Part shown: piece by piece, positions 17,647 to 26,990 of the stretch
How the letters are laid out: each line of letters starts with the position of its first letter
How positions within the stretch are numbered: the first letter of the stretch is position 1
NCBI RefSeq assembly: GCF_002723455.1
Contig: NZ_PDUS01000017.1
Coordinates: 31,397 to 95,396, forward strand
Reading direction: 5' to 3'
Origin: Pseudoalteromonas sp. 3D05
Lineage (GTDB): Bacteria; Pseudomonadota; Gammaproteobacteria; Enterobacterales; Alteromonadaceae
DNA length: 64,000 nt
The notes under the pieces: generated by a model
Seen by the model: the letters and a program-made list of their open reading frames with translations, nothing else
What the model was told of the DNA's origin: nothing
Database searches by the model: none
Made by a program: the position numbers and the translations under genes

Positions 17647-17685
17647 ATGCATATTGCAAAATACTCATATCATAAGGTAACGCAA

Positions 17686-18765
17686 ATGATGAAAAAGCTG
17701 TATTGGTTATTAACTGTAAATTGTTTACTGTTTACGGGGGTTTCTTACGGCGAGATTAATTTCTCAGGCTTTAGCAGTATTAATGCTGGTAAAGTTTTAT
17801 CCGGAAGTGGTGTCCCGCAATACGATATACCTCCTACCTTTTTAGCTGATTATCCGATTGTTTCAGCGTATGACGAAGATGTTTCATTTAAACCTGAGAG
17901 CTTATTTGGGTTACAGATAAGTGCAGATTTAGCCGATGGTTTGTCTATGACAGGACAAATAGTTGCACGGGGCGCTAATGATTTTGATGCATCAATCGAA
18001 TGGGCTTATTTATCCTATGAGCTCAATGACAATTGGACAATTCAAGCAGGAAAGAAACGCTTACCTCTATTTTATTATTCTGATTTCTATGACGTAGGTT
18101 ACGCCTATGTATGGATGCGCCCACCTGCAGATAATTACACCTGGCAAATCTTTAATTACAATGGTGTGAACGCCTTATACAGCGGAGAAATCGGCGACTG
18201 GTCTGTGATGGGAAATCTTTACTATGGAGAAGAAGACGATAAAGATAATAAATTGCTCAGCGAGTTTTTCTTTAAAGAGCCAACACGTGAGATTTGGCGT
18301 GACATGCTTGGCGCAGTGCTGCAACTAAATAAAGAGTGGTTTGAAGTACGGCTCACTCACATGACTTATAAAAATGAACGGTATCGTAGTGGTGAACGTG
18401 TGCTATTTGATGGTGAAACGAGCCGAACTGGTAAGTTTTATGGTGTGGCTGTTAATTTAGATTTTGACAACATATTTGTTTTAACAGAATTAAATCGCTT
18501 AGACCTAAATGGCAATCTCGATACCTCAATGATCACGCTAGGTTATCGCTTTGATGCTGTAACACCTTATGTTTCATATTCTCAATTTAAAGAAGATTCT
18601 CAAGATGGTGAGCAGCATAATACTACGTCACTTGGAGTACGTTGGGACTTTCATTCATCGGCAGCGTTTAAAGTGCAATTTGATAAAGTGAACGATGAAT
18701 CATTTGACCTTGCTGTAGCAGGTGATAGTGAATCAATCTCACTTGGCATTGACTTGGTATTTTAA
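17686..18765 (+). CDS. Outer-membrane porin-like beta-barrel protein
   Basis: Exported beta-barrel of about 359 residues. I chose the ATG at 17686, which has AAGG 9 nt upstream and starts the signal peptide MMKKLYWLLTVNCLLFTGVSYG; the longer frame upstream adds 13 residues with no signal. The mature part alternates strands and ends in a terminal aromatic strand (SISLGIDLVF), the usual outer-membrane insertion signal. Motifs such as SINAGKVLSGSG, LQISADLADGLSMTGQIVARG and IEWAYLSYELNDNWTIQAGKKRLPLFYYSDF match porin-like proteins of marine Gammaproteobacteria. The gene for a small PstS-like protein follows after 10 bp, suggesting an anion-uptake unit (inference). Confidence 0.85.
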   Translation: MMKKLYWLLTVNCLLFTGVSYGEINFSGFSSINAGKVLSGSGVPQYDIPPTFLADYPIVSAYDEDVSFKPESLFGLQISADLADGLSMTGQIVARGANDFDASIEWAYLSYELNDNWTIQAGKKRLPLFYYSDFYDVGYAYVWMRPPADNYTWQIFNYNGVNALYSGEIGDWSVMGNLYYGEEDDKDNKLLSEFFFKEPTREIWRDMLGAVLQLNKEWFEVRLTHMTYKNERYRSGERVLFDGETSRTGKFYGVAVNLDFDNIFVLTELNRLDLNGNLDTSMITLGYRFDAVTPYVSYSQFKEDSQDGEQHNTTSLGVRWDFHSSAAFKVQFDKVNDESFDLAVAGDSESISLGIDLVF

Positions 18766-18775
18766 GGAATACGTT

Positions 18776-19192
18776 ATGATAGTGTTTAAAAAGGTACTCT
18801 TACCACTTTTATTGCTGAGTTGTTATTCAGTAAATGCAGAAGTTGTTGTTATTGTTCACCCATCTAATAGTAGCAGTTTTGATCAATCAGAAATCTCTAA
18901 GTTCTTTTTAGGTAAAGCAAAATCGTTTTCTGATGGGAATCAAGCTGTTCCAATTAACCAAGAAGATAGTTCCACAGTACGTAAAGAGTTTGATAGCAAC
19001 GTATTATCTAAATCTGGAAGCCAGCTCAAAGCGTATTGGTCAAAACTTATTTTTACGGGCAAGGGATCCCCACCGAAAGAAGTGTCAAATGATGCAGATG
19101 TAATCGATTTAATCAGTAAAAACCCCAGCATGATTGGTTACGTTGATGCTGCATCACTCAACGATACTGTTAAGTCGGTGGGTAAGTTCTGA
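18776..19192 (+). CDS. Small PstS-like phosphate-binding-family protein
   Basis: An exported protein of 138 residues. The start at 18776 has AAGGA at 18764-18768, which includes the last base of the porin stop. The signal peptide is MIVFKKVLLPLLLLSCYSVNA. The remainder matches short PBP-like proteins of the phosphate-binding superfamily: VVVIVHPSNSSSFDQSEISKFFLGKAKSFSDGNQAVPINQ, LKAYWSKLIFTGKGSPPKEV and MIGYVDAASL. It is about half the length of true PstS and has only one lobe-like unit. It is probably not a complete transport binding protein by itself. It is co-transcribed with the porin gene. Confidence 0.85.
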   Translation: MIVFKKVLLPLLLLSCYSVNAEVVVIVHPSNSSSFDQSEISKFFLGKAKSFSDGNQAVPINQEDSSTVRKEFDSNVLSKSGSQLKAYWSKLIFTGKGSPPKEVSNDADVIDLISKNPSMIGYVDAASLNDTVKSVGKF

Positions 19193-19208
19193 TCGTATAT
19201 GAAAGTAT

Positions 19209-19243
19209 AAAAGTCGATTACATTTAAACCGTAATCGACTTTT
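19209..19243. terminator. Bidirectional terminator
   Basis: A 13-bp perfect stem (AAAAGTCGATTAC with its complement) has a 9-nt loop and A/T tails on both sides. It lies between the convergent PstS-like and chemoreceptor genes. Confidence 0.85.
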
Positions 19244-19287
19244 TAATGCCTGAGCTATGATGTATTGATGACTAAAAAAATTGTGGT

Positions 19288-20373
19288 TTATTGGTTTGCT
19301 AAATCATCAAGCAGATTCATAACACGCTCACTGGCTGCTTCCATTAAGTTAATATGTTTGATTGCATTTGTTTTTTCACCGCTATGAATAAGCACAAGTG
19401 CTTCAACGCCGTTGCGATGTACTTCTTTATGCGGCTCTTCCAATTGTTTAAATGCATTAAGCTGCTTAAAGTTTTGTGCATCTTCGGAGTTGTACCATTG
19501 GCCCAAGCGGCACATTGTATGGTTACTAAAATCGTCAATCGACTTATTTAAAGTACCATTAGCAACCGCATATACTTCGCCTTTCCATACGATATGGTCA
19601 AGTTTTACGGTTTGAATAAATGAACGTATAGCAGCATTAGTTATAGTATTTTTCATACTTGAGCAATGATCAATGATGGTGCCGTAATCATTATTTAATG
19701 CCCCAAAGTTACTTGAAAGCTGCGAGTTGTTGTCTTGAATTGTTGAAACGGAGTTAACGGTTTCACTTGTTTTACTAATAATGCCTTTAACAAGCTCTGA
19801 GACTTCTTGCGCAGATTTATTGGTGTTAGTGGCCAATGTCCTCACTTCATCGGCAACAACACTAAATCCTCTGCCAGCCTCGCCCGCTCTTGCAGCCTCA
19901 ATAGCGGCATTTAATGCCAATAAGTTTGTTTGATCAGAAATTTTAGAAATGGTGATTACAAAGTTATTAATGCTATCAGCCATAGTAGATAGCCCAGAAA
20001 TACTCTCTGTCATGCTGCCCATTTTAGTGGTCATTTGATCCATTTCTTGGATGATTTGTTGAAGCGATTTACTCGAAGTCTCCAGTAGGTCGCTGATTTG
20101 ATAGCTCACCTTGCTTTCTTCATCAATGGTTGTGTATGACTCTAAAACTGTTTGCCTAATGCCCTCAATTTGGTTGATACATTCAATTGTACTTTGCAGT
20201 AAGCTTGCATTAAATTGCTGTTCTTCATCTGATGACTGCTGATTTAACTGAGCGTGCAATTGTTCATTTTCAATGGTGATTGCTTGATTGTCAGCTTTTA
20301 ATAACTCAATTTCTTTTAAAAGCGCCTCACATTGGCTTTGTGATGCTAAATAGGTTTTACTTGAGACGAACAT
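19288..20373 (-). CDS. Soluble methyl-accepting chemotaxis protein with CZB domain
   Basis: Cytoplasmic chemoreceptor of about 361 residues with no membrane segment. An N-terminal coiled coil ([29 protein letters not shown]) leads into the signalling hairpin with the receptor core [37 protein letters not shown]. The C-terminal CZB zinc-binding domain has the expected ligands in [20 protein letters not shown] and [13 protein letters not shown] domains sense zinc and, through it, oxidants such as hypochlorous acid in studied cases. I chose the ATG at 20373, which lies 7 nt after AGGA; upstream in-frame ATGs at 20379 and 20415 lack that spacing. It may feed a chemotaxis or cyclic-di-GMP pathway. 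Confidence 0.92.
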   Translation of the reverse strand: MFVSSKTYLASQSQCEALLKEIELLKADNQAITIENEQLHAQLNQQSSDEEQQFNASLLQSTIECINQIEGIRQTVLESYTTIDEESKVSYQISDLLETSSKSLQQIIQEMDQMTTKMGSMTESISGLSTMADSINNFVITISKISDQTNLLALNAAIEAARAGEAGRGFSVVADEVRTLATNTNKSAQEVSELVKGIISKTSETVNSVSTIQDNNSQLSSNFGALNNDYGTIIDHCSSMKNTITNAAIRSFIQTVKLDHIVWKGEVYAVANGTLNKSIDDFSNHTMCRLGQWYNSEDAQNFKQLNAFKQLEEPHKEVHRNGVEALVLIHSGEKTNAIKHINLMEAASERVMNLLDDLANQ

Positions 20374-20530
20374 GAACATTTCCTGTAATTGAGGATCCAA
20401 ATATGACCCGAACAATAAAACTAGCTTAGATTGAGATGAAGTACAATTATATTAATACATTAGGATAATTTAATTCGTTAAATTTTCTTATGTTAAGAAT
20501 AGTAATAAGTAATTAACCTGTACAGATAGA

Positions 20531-21484
20531 TTATTGCAGCGAATTATTGCACTTATTAGCAAGTTTGTTTTTGACTTGCATCAAAATGCTCTTGGGTGGC
20601 TTGCCAAACGCGCTCTTAAATAAGCGGCTGAAATGGCTCGGACTTGAAAAGCCAAGCTCGTAACAAATTTGGCTAACTAACTTACCCTGTTGTAATTGTG
20701 AGTGTGCAAGTTTAAGCCTTAACTGCTGCTGCCATTGGGCAGGACTTTGGCCAAAGGCTAATTTAAACTGTTGATAAAATTTACTGCGGCTCATGCAGGC
20801 TATTTTGCATAGTTCATCAATATCGAGTGGATGACTGAGGTTTTGTTCAATATGCCTTAAGACGTGTGTAAAACCACAATCAATTATTGGTTTTTGGCTA
20901 TTTGCCAATAATAAATCGCGACTTTGTTGTTGTAATAAGCGAGTAATTAATTCATTAATGCTTAACTCAATCAAGTATTGGCGGTCTTGTTCATTTTCGC
21001 TAAATAAACCCACCATGCGCTCTAATAAACTTTGCGTGTTTTGATTGTGTTCAGTGTGAACAAGTTGCGGGGTATATTGAAAGAAATCATCCTTGCTTAT
21101 TTGTTGTTGTATATTCAATGCATCTGCTACTTGGCTTATTTTCTCTCTACTGATCTCAATGGCTAAGCACGTTGTGGGTTGGGTCATTGACGCTTCAGGA
21201 AAGTCAATTAGGACGCCTTGCTCAGGGGCAAGCACAAATGATTGCTGAGGTAAAAATGAGTGGTGGTAGTCACTGTCGTTTACATGCATTATTTTTTTTC
21301 CAGTGATCATACCGCAAAATAGTAACTCACTGGAATGTAATGCTATTTTTTGTGCATTTTTATATGTGTCATAAATACTTAAGTGTGCACTGTCAGAGGC
21401 AAAAGTGAGCTTATTTTCAATGAGTACATCAACCGCTTTACGTTGCTTTGTTAGCTTTTCAGTCATTAAGTAGGCTGTCATCAT
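20531..21484 (-). CDS. AraC-family transcriptional regulator
   Basis: A 317-residue activator-type regulator. The N-terminal ligand-binding half (about 1-180) has no clear identity. The C-terminal double helix-turn-helix (about 205-305) contains ILEHIEQN-like HVLRHIEQNLSHPLDIDELCKIACMSRSKFYQQFKLAFGQSPAQWQQQLRL. It ends with QICYELGFSSPSHFSRLFKSAFGKPPKS. The gene is divergent from an aldehyde dehydrogenase with 170 bp between them, an arrangement common for activators of alcohol or aldehyde oxidation genes. Two ATGs are adjacent at the start, and AAGGG precedes them. The inducer is probably an aldehyde or its alcohol (inference). Confidence 0.92.
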   Translation of the reverse strand: MMTAYLMTEKLTKQRKAVDVLIENKLTFASDSAHLSIYDTYKNAQKIALHSSELLFCGMITGKKIMHVNDSDYHHSFLPQQSFVLAPEQGVLIDFPEASMTQPTTCLAIEISREKISQVADALNIQQQISKDDFFQYTPQLVHTEHNQNTQSLLERMVGLFSENEQDRQYLIELSINELITRLLQQQSRDLLLANSQKPIIDCGFTHVLRHIEQNLSHPLDIDELCKIACMSRSKFYQQFKLAFGQSPAQWQQQLRLKLAHSQLQQGKLVSQICYELGFSSPSHFSRLFKSAFGKPPKSILMQVKNKLANKCNNSLQ

Positions 21485-21654
21485 AATCCCTTTTTAAGTT
21501 TGGACACACAGGCACGTTTTCTGGACAGGCAATCAAGTTTGTATGCTTTATATACGCTAATGTCAATAAATGGCAGATAAACAATTAATAATTACCTCGC
21601 CATATTGAGCCTTATAAGGCAACTATTGAGCAACAACTGATCAAAGGACACACA

Positions 21655-23175
21655 ATGATTTACGCAAATCCTGGCGCAGAGGGCGCACTCATTAATTTTA
21701 AATCGCAATACGGTAATTTTATTGGTGGGCAATGGGTTGAGCCTGTAAATGGCCAATACTTTGACAACATAAGCCCTGTGAACGGCGAGGTGTTTTGTAA
21801 AATTCCACGCTCAGATAAAGCAGATATAGAACTGGCGCTCGACAAAGCGCATGAAGCCAAAACTGCTTGGGGTGTAACTTCTGTTACTGATCGCAGTAAC
21901 ATCTTACTTAAAATAGCGGATCGAATTGAGCAAAATTTAGAGCTATTGGCTGTTGCAGAAACATGGGATAACGGCAAAGCGATTCGTGAAACGTTAGCGG
22001 CTGACATTCCACTTGCTGCTGATCACTTTCGCTACTTTGCGGGCTGTTTACGTGCTCAAGAGGGCTCTATTGGAGAAATAGACGAAACCACTGTTGCGTA
22101 TCATTTTCATGAACCACTGGGTGTAGTTGGGCAAATAATCCCTTGGAACTTCCCAATTTTAATGGCAGCTTGGAAGCTCGCACCAGCGCTTGCTGCGGGT
22201 AATTGTGTTGTGCTTAAACCTGCGGAGCAAACCCCAGTCTCCATCTTAGTGTTGATGGAAATTATCGGTGACTTACTACCTGCGGGTGTATTAAATGTTG
22301 TTAACGGTTTTGGTAAAGAAGCTGGCGAAGCACTGGCAACAAATACTCGTATTGCTAAAATTGCCTTTACTGGCTCGACGCCAGTTGGCTCGCATATTTT
22401 AAAGTGCGCAGCAGATAATATTATTCCTTCAACAGTTGAGCTCGGTGGTAAATCTCCTAACATTTTCTTTAATGATGTAATGGAAAAAGACGATTCATTT
22501 TTAAGTAAAGCTATTGAGGGAGCGGTGCTGGCTTACTTCAATCAAGGTGAAGTGTGTACTTGCCCGTCGCGATTATTCATCCAAGAAGACATTTACGATC
22601 AGTTTATTGAACGTATTTTAGCGCGCACACTGCAGATAAAACGTGGCAACCCACTTGATAGTGAAACCATGGTAGGGGCGCAAGCGTCTCAAGCTCAATT
22701 TGATAAAATACTCAGCTACATCGAAATTGGTAAAAAAGAAGGCGCAGAAGTACTCACTGGCGGTAACGTCGAGCAATTAAGTGAGGAGCTAAATGGCGGT
22801 TATTATATTCAGCCTACTTTACTTAAAGGTACTAACGACATGCGAGTGTTCCAAGAGGAGATCTTTGGCCCTGTTATCTCCATGTCGACCTTTAAAGATG
22901 AAGCAGAAGCGCTAGAACTTGCTAACAGCTCAGAGTTTGGCTTAGGCGCCGGTGTGTGGAGCCGTAACATGAACCGCGCTTATCACTTTGGCCGTAAAAT
23001 AGAGGCAGGCCGTGTGTGGACGAATTGTTACCACATGTACCCAGCCCATGCTGCATTTGGTGGTTATAAAAAATCAGGTATTGGTCGTGAAACCCACAAA
23101 CTCGCTCTTGAACATTACCAACAAACTAAAAACTTATTAGTAAGTTATAGTGAAGATCCTCTTGGCTTTTTTTAA
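21655..23175 (+). CDS. NAD-dependent aldehyde dehydrogenase (AldB-like)
   Basis: Oxidises aldehydes to carboxylates. The 506-residue protein has all family landmarks: the cofactor region [34 protein letters not shown], the GSTPVGSHI loop, the catalytic Glu in [12 protein letters not shown], and the catalytic Cys in [17 protein letters not shown]. It ends YEHYQQTK-like ([23 protein letters not shown]). This matches the acetaldehyde/short-chain group that includes AldB and ExaC. AAAGGA lies 8 nt before the ATG. It is divergent from the AraC regulator, which probably controls it. A terminator follows. Confidence 0.94.
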   Translation: MIYANPGAEGALINFKSQYGNFIGGQWVEPVNGQYFDNISPVNGEVFCKIPRSDKADIELALDKAHEAKTAWGVTSVTDRSNILLKIADRIEQNLELLAVAETWDNGKAIRETLAADIPLAADHFRYFAGCLRAQEGSIGEIDETTVAYHFHEPLGVVGQIIPWNFPILMAAWKLAPALAAGNCVVLKPAEQTPVSILVLMEIIGDLLPAGVLNVVNGFGKEAGEALATNTRIAKIAFTGSTPVGSHILKCAADNIIPSTVELGGKSPNIFFNDVMEKDDSFLSKAIEGAVLAYFNQGEVCTCPSRLFIQEDIYDQFIERILARTLQIKRGNPLDSETMVGAQASQAQFDKILSYIEIGKKEGAEVLTGGNVEQLSEELNGGYYIQPTLLKGTNDMRVFQEEIFGPVISMSTFKDEAEALELANSSEFGLGAGVWSRNMNRAYHFGRKIEAGRVWTNCYHMYPAHAAFGGYKKSGIGRETHKLALEHYQQTKNLLVSYSEDPLGFF

Positions 23176-23209
23176 CCACTAAACAGATCTTAGTATATTA
23201 AGTAATGCC

Positions 23210-23237
23210 AAGCGCTGTATTTTTGCAGCGCTTTTTT
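23210..23237 (+). terminator. Rho-independent terminator
   Basis: An 8-bp stem (AAGCGCTG with CAGCGCTT) with an 8-nt loop is followed by a T-run, ending the aldehyde dehydrogenase gene. Confidence 0.85.
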
Positions 23238-23495
23238 ATTCAAAGCATTGGTTTTATCAGCCGTACAAAAGCAAAAAAGTCTTAACAACCCCTTTACATT
23301 CAACTGAGCTTTTAATTATCTTGAGTCTCCATTTTATTTAGCATTGAAGTCATTCATTGGACATAAATAGGGAACACTGTTTTTTGTATCAAAATATCGT
23401 GTTGTGAACATGGATGGCCTTTGGGTATATTATTTCGATAGGTGGCGCAGCGATTGAGCGATACTGAGTATTTAATTTGCATAAATTAGGAATAT

Positions 23496-23765
23496 ATAAA
23501 AAGCATACAGGATCTATCAAAAGTAAAATTATTAGCACGGGGCGAATCTGGTGTTCTCGGCGGTGTATGTTCGGGGTTAGCTGAACATTACAATTTGAGA
23601 AAAAATGGCTTACGATTAGCTTTTATATTTAGCAGCTTGTTTTTAGTTATTCCAGTATTGTTATACATTGTTTTATGGCTTATTTTACCTTGTTATCCGT
23701 CAACACAGGCAATGGCGAGGCATTTAAGGCGCAAAGCACTGCATTATAAAAACAGCGCAGATTAG
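23496..23765 (+). CDS. PspC-domain protein with apparent non-standard start codon
   Basis: An 89-residue PspC-domain protein. The domain is clear: LARGESGVLGGVCSGLAEHYNLRKNGLRLAFIFSS, then a membrane helix LFLVIPVLLYIVLWLILP and a charged tail. The frame opens after a TAG at 23487-23489. It contains no ATG, GTG or TTG before the conserved domain, and none inside it that could serve. The best start is ATA at 23496, 4 nt after AGGA, giving (M)KSIQDLSKVK. It could use a rare AUA start, or be a recently damaged gene. The rest is intact. PspC proteins take part in envelope-stress responses, but no pspA or pspB is adjacent. Confidence 0.7.
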   Translation: MKSIQDLSKVKLLARGESGVLGGVCSGLAEHYNLRKNGLRLAFIFSSLFLVIPVLLYIVLWLILPCYPSTQAMARHLRRKALHYKNSAD

Positions 23766-23883
23766 CACTCGTTTATTTAATAGGGAGAGTTGCTGTGTAA
23801 ATCCAGTACGTTTAGTTTTGTCACTATTAATTTGTGGTTGTGCTGTTTAAAAGCACATTATTGAGTCGATTTAAGGAAATAAC

Positions 23884-24318
23884 ATGCAAAAAGGACTGAC
23901 TGGGGTGTTTGTTGTTGACTCAGTAATAAAAACACTTGTTTTGTGTTTGCTGACAATTGGCGCATACCTGATCTACAAACTATATACTTTTTCTAACCAG
24001 ATAAATAAACATACAGAGTATAAAATACCCACGTTATTTATTGTAACAGCGAGTGTGCTATTTGTTGTTTCATTGGGTAGCTTAATCTATGGGCTTGCTA
24101 ATTTTGATGATCCTACCGTTTTAAGAAGCTCCATTGGTTTGCATGTGGTATCAAGTATTTTTGATGTGACTTGGATAGTCATGGTACGCAACCGTATTAA
24201 TTTAATGACTAAGGCTAAAAAGGGTGACACACTTTGGTTAAATCCGTTAAGTACCTCGCTATTTCATGTGATTTATATGCAGTATAAAATTAATCAGATA
24301 ATGGTGAAAAACACATAG
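23884..24318 (+). CDS. Conserved small membrane protein
   Basis: A 144-residue protein of unknown function with about three membrane segments: VDSVIKTLVLCLLTIGAYLIYKLYTFSNQI, TLFIVTASVLFVVSLGSLIYGLANF and SSIFDVTWIVMVRNRINLM. The first segment followed by a short basic loop, and the final region LNPLSTSLFHVIYMQYKINQI, recall DUF4234-type proteins, but the match is weak. AAGGA precedes the ATG. It lies 118 bp after the PspC gene. Confidence 0.7.
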   Translation: MQKGLTGVFVVDSVIKTLVLCLLTIGAYLIYKLYTFSNQINKHTEYKIPTLFIVTASVLFVVSLGSLIYGLANFDDPTVLRSSIGLHVVSSIFDVTWIVMVRNRINLMTKAKKGDTLWLNPLSTSLFHVIYMQYKINQIMVKNT

Positions 24319-24492
24319 GAAACGTGTTTATAAATGCAGTCTAGTATTTTTGTGGAATCGGCGTTCTTTATTGAGAAAAAGTCTATAGCAAAATAGTGAT
24401 TATCGAGAACATAGCTTTATGTGAATGAGGTTTAGCTCTCTATTAATTTGTATAAAACTTCAAGTTAGCTCGGAATAAATAGAAGGATTTAG

Positions 24493-25974
24493 ATGAAAAA
24501 CGACATTAATTTGTGCTTATTGGGTTTGTTAACGCTTATTTCATTCAATAGCTTTTCGCAAAATGATGACTTTGTGAAGCCAAACTTCCCACGAACCGCA
24601 ACACAATGGCAAGCGCTAACAGCACATGATATTGAATATGCTTATGCGCAGACTGCCGCAAATCACCCCGGCATGTATGACAGTGATAATCCAAACTTCC
24701 CCACGTTACTAGAAGACGCCAAACAACACGCTTTAACACTTGCACAGCAAGTGACAACGCCTCAAGGGTACGAGGCTGCAATTGCGCGCTTTAACACGAT
24801 TTTACAAGATGGACATGCCGGGGCGGTCGCTGTTTTACCTGACGAGTTTAAACTTCCAAGACGGTGGCCCGAGTTTTCTGCTGTATGGCGTGGTGACAGC
24901 TTAAGGGTATATTACAGCGAACACCATAAAGTGAACAAAGGTGACACAATAATACGTTGTAATAATACGGATATTAAAACTCTGATGCGCGAAACACTCT
25001 TTAATTTTCATGGTGAGGTTGACCAGCCTGGGCATTGGTGGAACCAAGGGTGGCGTCTATTGATTGATGATGGAAATCCATTTTTGCCTAAACTAAAAAA
25101 CTGTGATTTTGTTAACGCGAATGGCGCTACTTATAGCGTAATACTGAAGTGGTCTGTTCGTCCAAAGAGCGTGAGTAAGCAATTAAAGTATGCCTACAAT
25201 GGCGATGAATTGCCAATTGGTTTAGGCTGGCCGAGTGAAAATATAGCGTGGGTTGCAATGCCAACTTTTAGCCCTAATGAGTTGCAAATAGCTGATTACC
25301 AAACATTGCTTGATGATCTTACAAAGCAACGAGGTAAGTTACTCAATGCCAAAACGGTAGTACTCGATCTTCGTCATAATCAAGGTGGCTCCTCTTTTTG
25401 GAGTTTAAAAGTTGCTGAGCAATTATGGGGAGAACACATAGTAAACCAAAAACGAGCGCAATATGGGCGCAATACGCAAGTATGGTGGCGGGCGTCTGAA
25501 GAAAATACTAATTATGTTGAATCATTAAAAGTACTACTAAAAGAGCAGCCTCAAATGTATGACATGGTTGATAAAGTATCTGCTGGTATGAAGGAATCTT
25601 TAGAAAAAGAAGCGATATTTTATGTCGAAGAGAAGGCAGCATCAACACAAGCAGCAGTGGTGGCACAGAGTGATTTCAATAATAACGTTATCGTGATTGC
25701 GCCGGGGCAGTGCGCTAGTGCTTGTCTTGATGCAATTGATACATTCAAACTATTTTCAAATACAATGTTATTAGGTGCACCCAGCAGTGCAGATTCAACG
25801 TATATGGAAGTAAGACTTGTTGATACTCCATCGGGGCTAACTAAGGTGATTATTCCTAATAAAGTCTATGTGGATAGACCCCGCGGAAAAGGGGCTTATT
25901 ACAAGCCGGATATCCCTTTTAATGAACTTGAGTGGACAACGCAAGCGCTACTAGCACGAATAAAAAAACTTTAA
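24493..25974 (+). CDS. S41-family (C-terminal processing type) peptidase-like protein
   Basis: A 493-residue exported protein with signal peptide MKNDINLCLLGLLTLISFNSFS. The N-terminal helical part is followed by the S41 core: TVVLDLRHNQGGSSFWSLKVAEQLWG, IVIAPGQCASACLDAIDTFKLF with the candidate catalytic Ser, and MLLGAPSSADSTYMEV. A classical PDZ domain is not obvious. The Lys of the Ser-Lys dyad cannot be placed with certainty, so activity is unproven. AAGGA sits before the ATG. It is the last conserved gene before the accessory island. Confidence 0.8.
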   Translation: MKNDINLCLLGLLTLISFNSFSQNDDFVKPNFPRTATQWQALTAHDIEYAYAQTAANHPGMYDSDNPNFPTLLEDAKQHALTLAQQVTTPQGYEAAIARFNTILQDGHAGAVAVLPDEFKLPRRWPEFSAVWRGDSLRVYYSEHHKVNKGDTIIRCNNTDIKTLMRETLFNFHGEVDQPGHWWNQGWRLLIDDGNPFLPKLKNCDFVNANGATYSVILKWSVRPKSVSKQLKYAYNGDELPIGLGWPSENIAWVAMPTFSPNELQIADYQTLLDDLTKQRGKLLNAKTVVLDLRHNQGGSSFWSLKVAEQLWGEHIVNQKRAQYGRNTQVWWRASEENTNYVESLKVLLKEQPQMYDMVDKVSAGMKESLEKEAIFYVEEKAASTQAAVVAQSDFNNNVIVIAPGQCASACLDAIDTFKLFSNTMLLGAPSSADSTYMEVRLVDTPSGLTKVIIPNKVYVDRPRGKGAYYKPDIPFNELEWTTQALLARIKKL

Positions 25975-26028
25975 CTCTAGACTACTTATTCAGCATGTTT
26001 TTAATATGATAAGTGGGTAAACTCCCGG

Positions 26029-26231
26029 TGTTTTGTATTTACTTAAAGGGCATCAGTAATAAGGTTATTACTGATGCATTTTTTTTGCTTGCGGAGTATT
26101 GGCTTAAGCCGACTTTCAATGTGGCGTCGGTTTCACTGGCATGCGGTTTATAACTGCCAAAGAGTTTATCCCACCAAATTACACTAAAGCCATAATTACT
26201 GTTGGTTTCATCAGGCCGCTGGCTGTGGTGA
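26029..26231 (-). pseudogene. Truncated copy of the sterol-desaturase-family gene 3' end
   Basis: This segment is nearly identical to the last roughly 64 codons of the gene at 33476-34261. Only a few substitutions are seen over about 190 bp, including GGAGTA for GGGGTA and GGCATGCGG for GGCATTCGG. The stop TAA is kept. The match ends abruptly at 26231, after the codons for HHSQRPDETNSNYG in reading order. The sequence beyond is unrelated, so the open frame that continues to 26296 is a chance fusion. The homology also includes about a dozen bases after the stop (TGTATTTAC). At that point the 33.4-kb copy carries a MITE and this copy does not. Together the two copies form direct repeats around the 7.4-kb island. 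Confidence 0.9.
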
Positions 26232-26324
26232 AAAGAAGAATAACAAAGACACCCATCATAAAGCTTGTATTTCGCCAATTTTTTACTAACGTTCAATTAG
26301 TATGAAAATTGAACAGGGTGAAAT

Positions 26325-26597
26325 ATGGCTACTGCAAGAAAACGTCAAATAAGTTTGACAGATACAAAATACTATCACTGTATTTCACGTTGCGTTCGTC
26401 GTGCATTTTTATGTGGCGAAGACCATTTTACAGGCCAATCATACGAGCACCGTAGAGGTTGGGTTGAAGATAAACTGTTAGAGTTAGCCAAGGTATTTTG
26501 TATTGATGTGTGCGCTTATGCTGTAATGAGTTACTGTGAACACTTGAACAGAAAACGGCGAAGCAACGTCAGCAACAGCGAAAAGTTACTGGCATAA
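26325..26597 (+). pseudogene. Truncated RAYT/IS200-like transposase
   Basis: The first about 66 residues (MATARKRQISLTDTKYYHCISRCVRRAFLCGEDHFTGQSYEHRRGWVEDKLLELAKVFCIDVCAYAVMS) match REP-associated Y1 transposases common in Pseudoalteromonas. In intact relatives AVMS is followed by the HUH motif Asn-His-x-His and later a catalytic Tyr. Here the sequence jumps to YCEHLNRKRRSN and soon stops, so it is dead. Upstream, an inverted repeat (GTTCAATT with AATTGAAC, 26290-26313) could be part of the original recognition structure. A second frame stays open from about 26537 to 26743 but I do not recognise it. Confidence 0.8.
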
Positions 26598-26777
26598 AGT
26601 TAAAAGTCCTCAATAAAGAATTAAATCTGCAATCATGCAGTCATTTTCATGCGTGTAATTTAGGTTTAACAGTGATAACCGCTCGCTTAATGAACGATGA
26701 GCGAGTGATAATAGAAAAAGAGATGAGTTTTAGCCCAAAATAATGCAACTCAATGGCACTGTTTTATTTGCTCAATT

Positions 26778-26798
26778 AAAGTGGCTGTCTAGTTTATT
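26778..26798 (+). repeat. 21-bp direct repeat, copy 1
   Basis: The core AAAGYGGCTGTCTAGTTTAT occurs here and at 27019-27039 with one difference (T or C at position 5). The copies flank the VOC-protein remnant, as expected for boundaries of an inserted unit such as a cassette. Confidence 0.7.
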
Positions 26799-26802
26799 TT
26801 TT

Positions 26803-26922
26803 ATGGCTGAAATTAAAGGTAAGAAAGTCATAATTGAACCTAACTCACCAAGTGAAGGCTTAATTGTTGCCTTTATTGAAGTAAACGGCGCTCCAGTGGA
26901 GTTGATGGAATATTCTAAATAA
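26803..26922 (+). pseudogene. VOC/glyoxalase-family C-terminal fragment
   Basis: The frame encodes 39 residues (MAEIKGKKVIIEPNSPSEGL, then IVAFIEVNGAPVELMEYSK). The end, with AFIEVNGAPVELMEY, is the typical last strand of VOC (glyoxalase/bleomycin-resistance) proteins, which are normally about 120-140 residues. Only the last quarter is present, so it is a remnant. Such proteins are frequent passengers of integron cassettes and mobile islands. Confidence 0.65.
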
Positions 26923-26990
26923 TTGGGTAAATGATGCTTTTCAGGTCAGCTTTGAGATAAGTAACTTAGCTGACTTTAAGAACGCATATA

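Noticed and set aside
26232..26296. Continuation of the desaturase-like frame on the minus strand, giving an apparent 85-residue protein
   Set aside because: The homology to the parent gene stops at 26231; the first 22 residues of that frame are chance sequence with no ribosome site.
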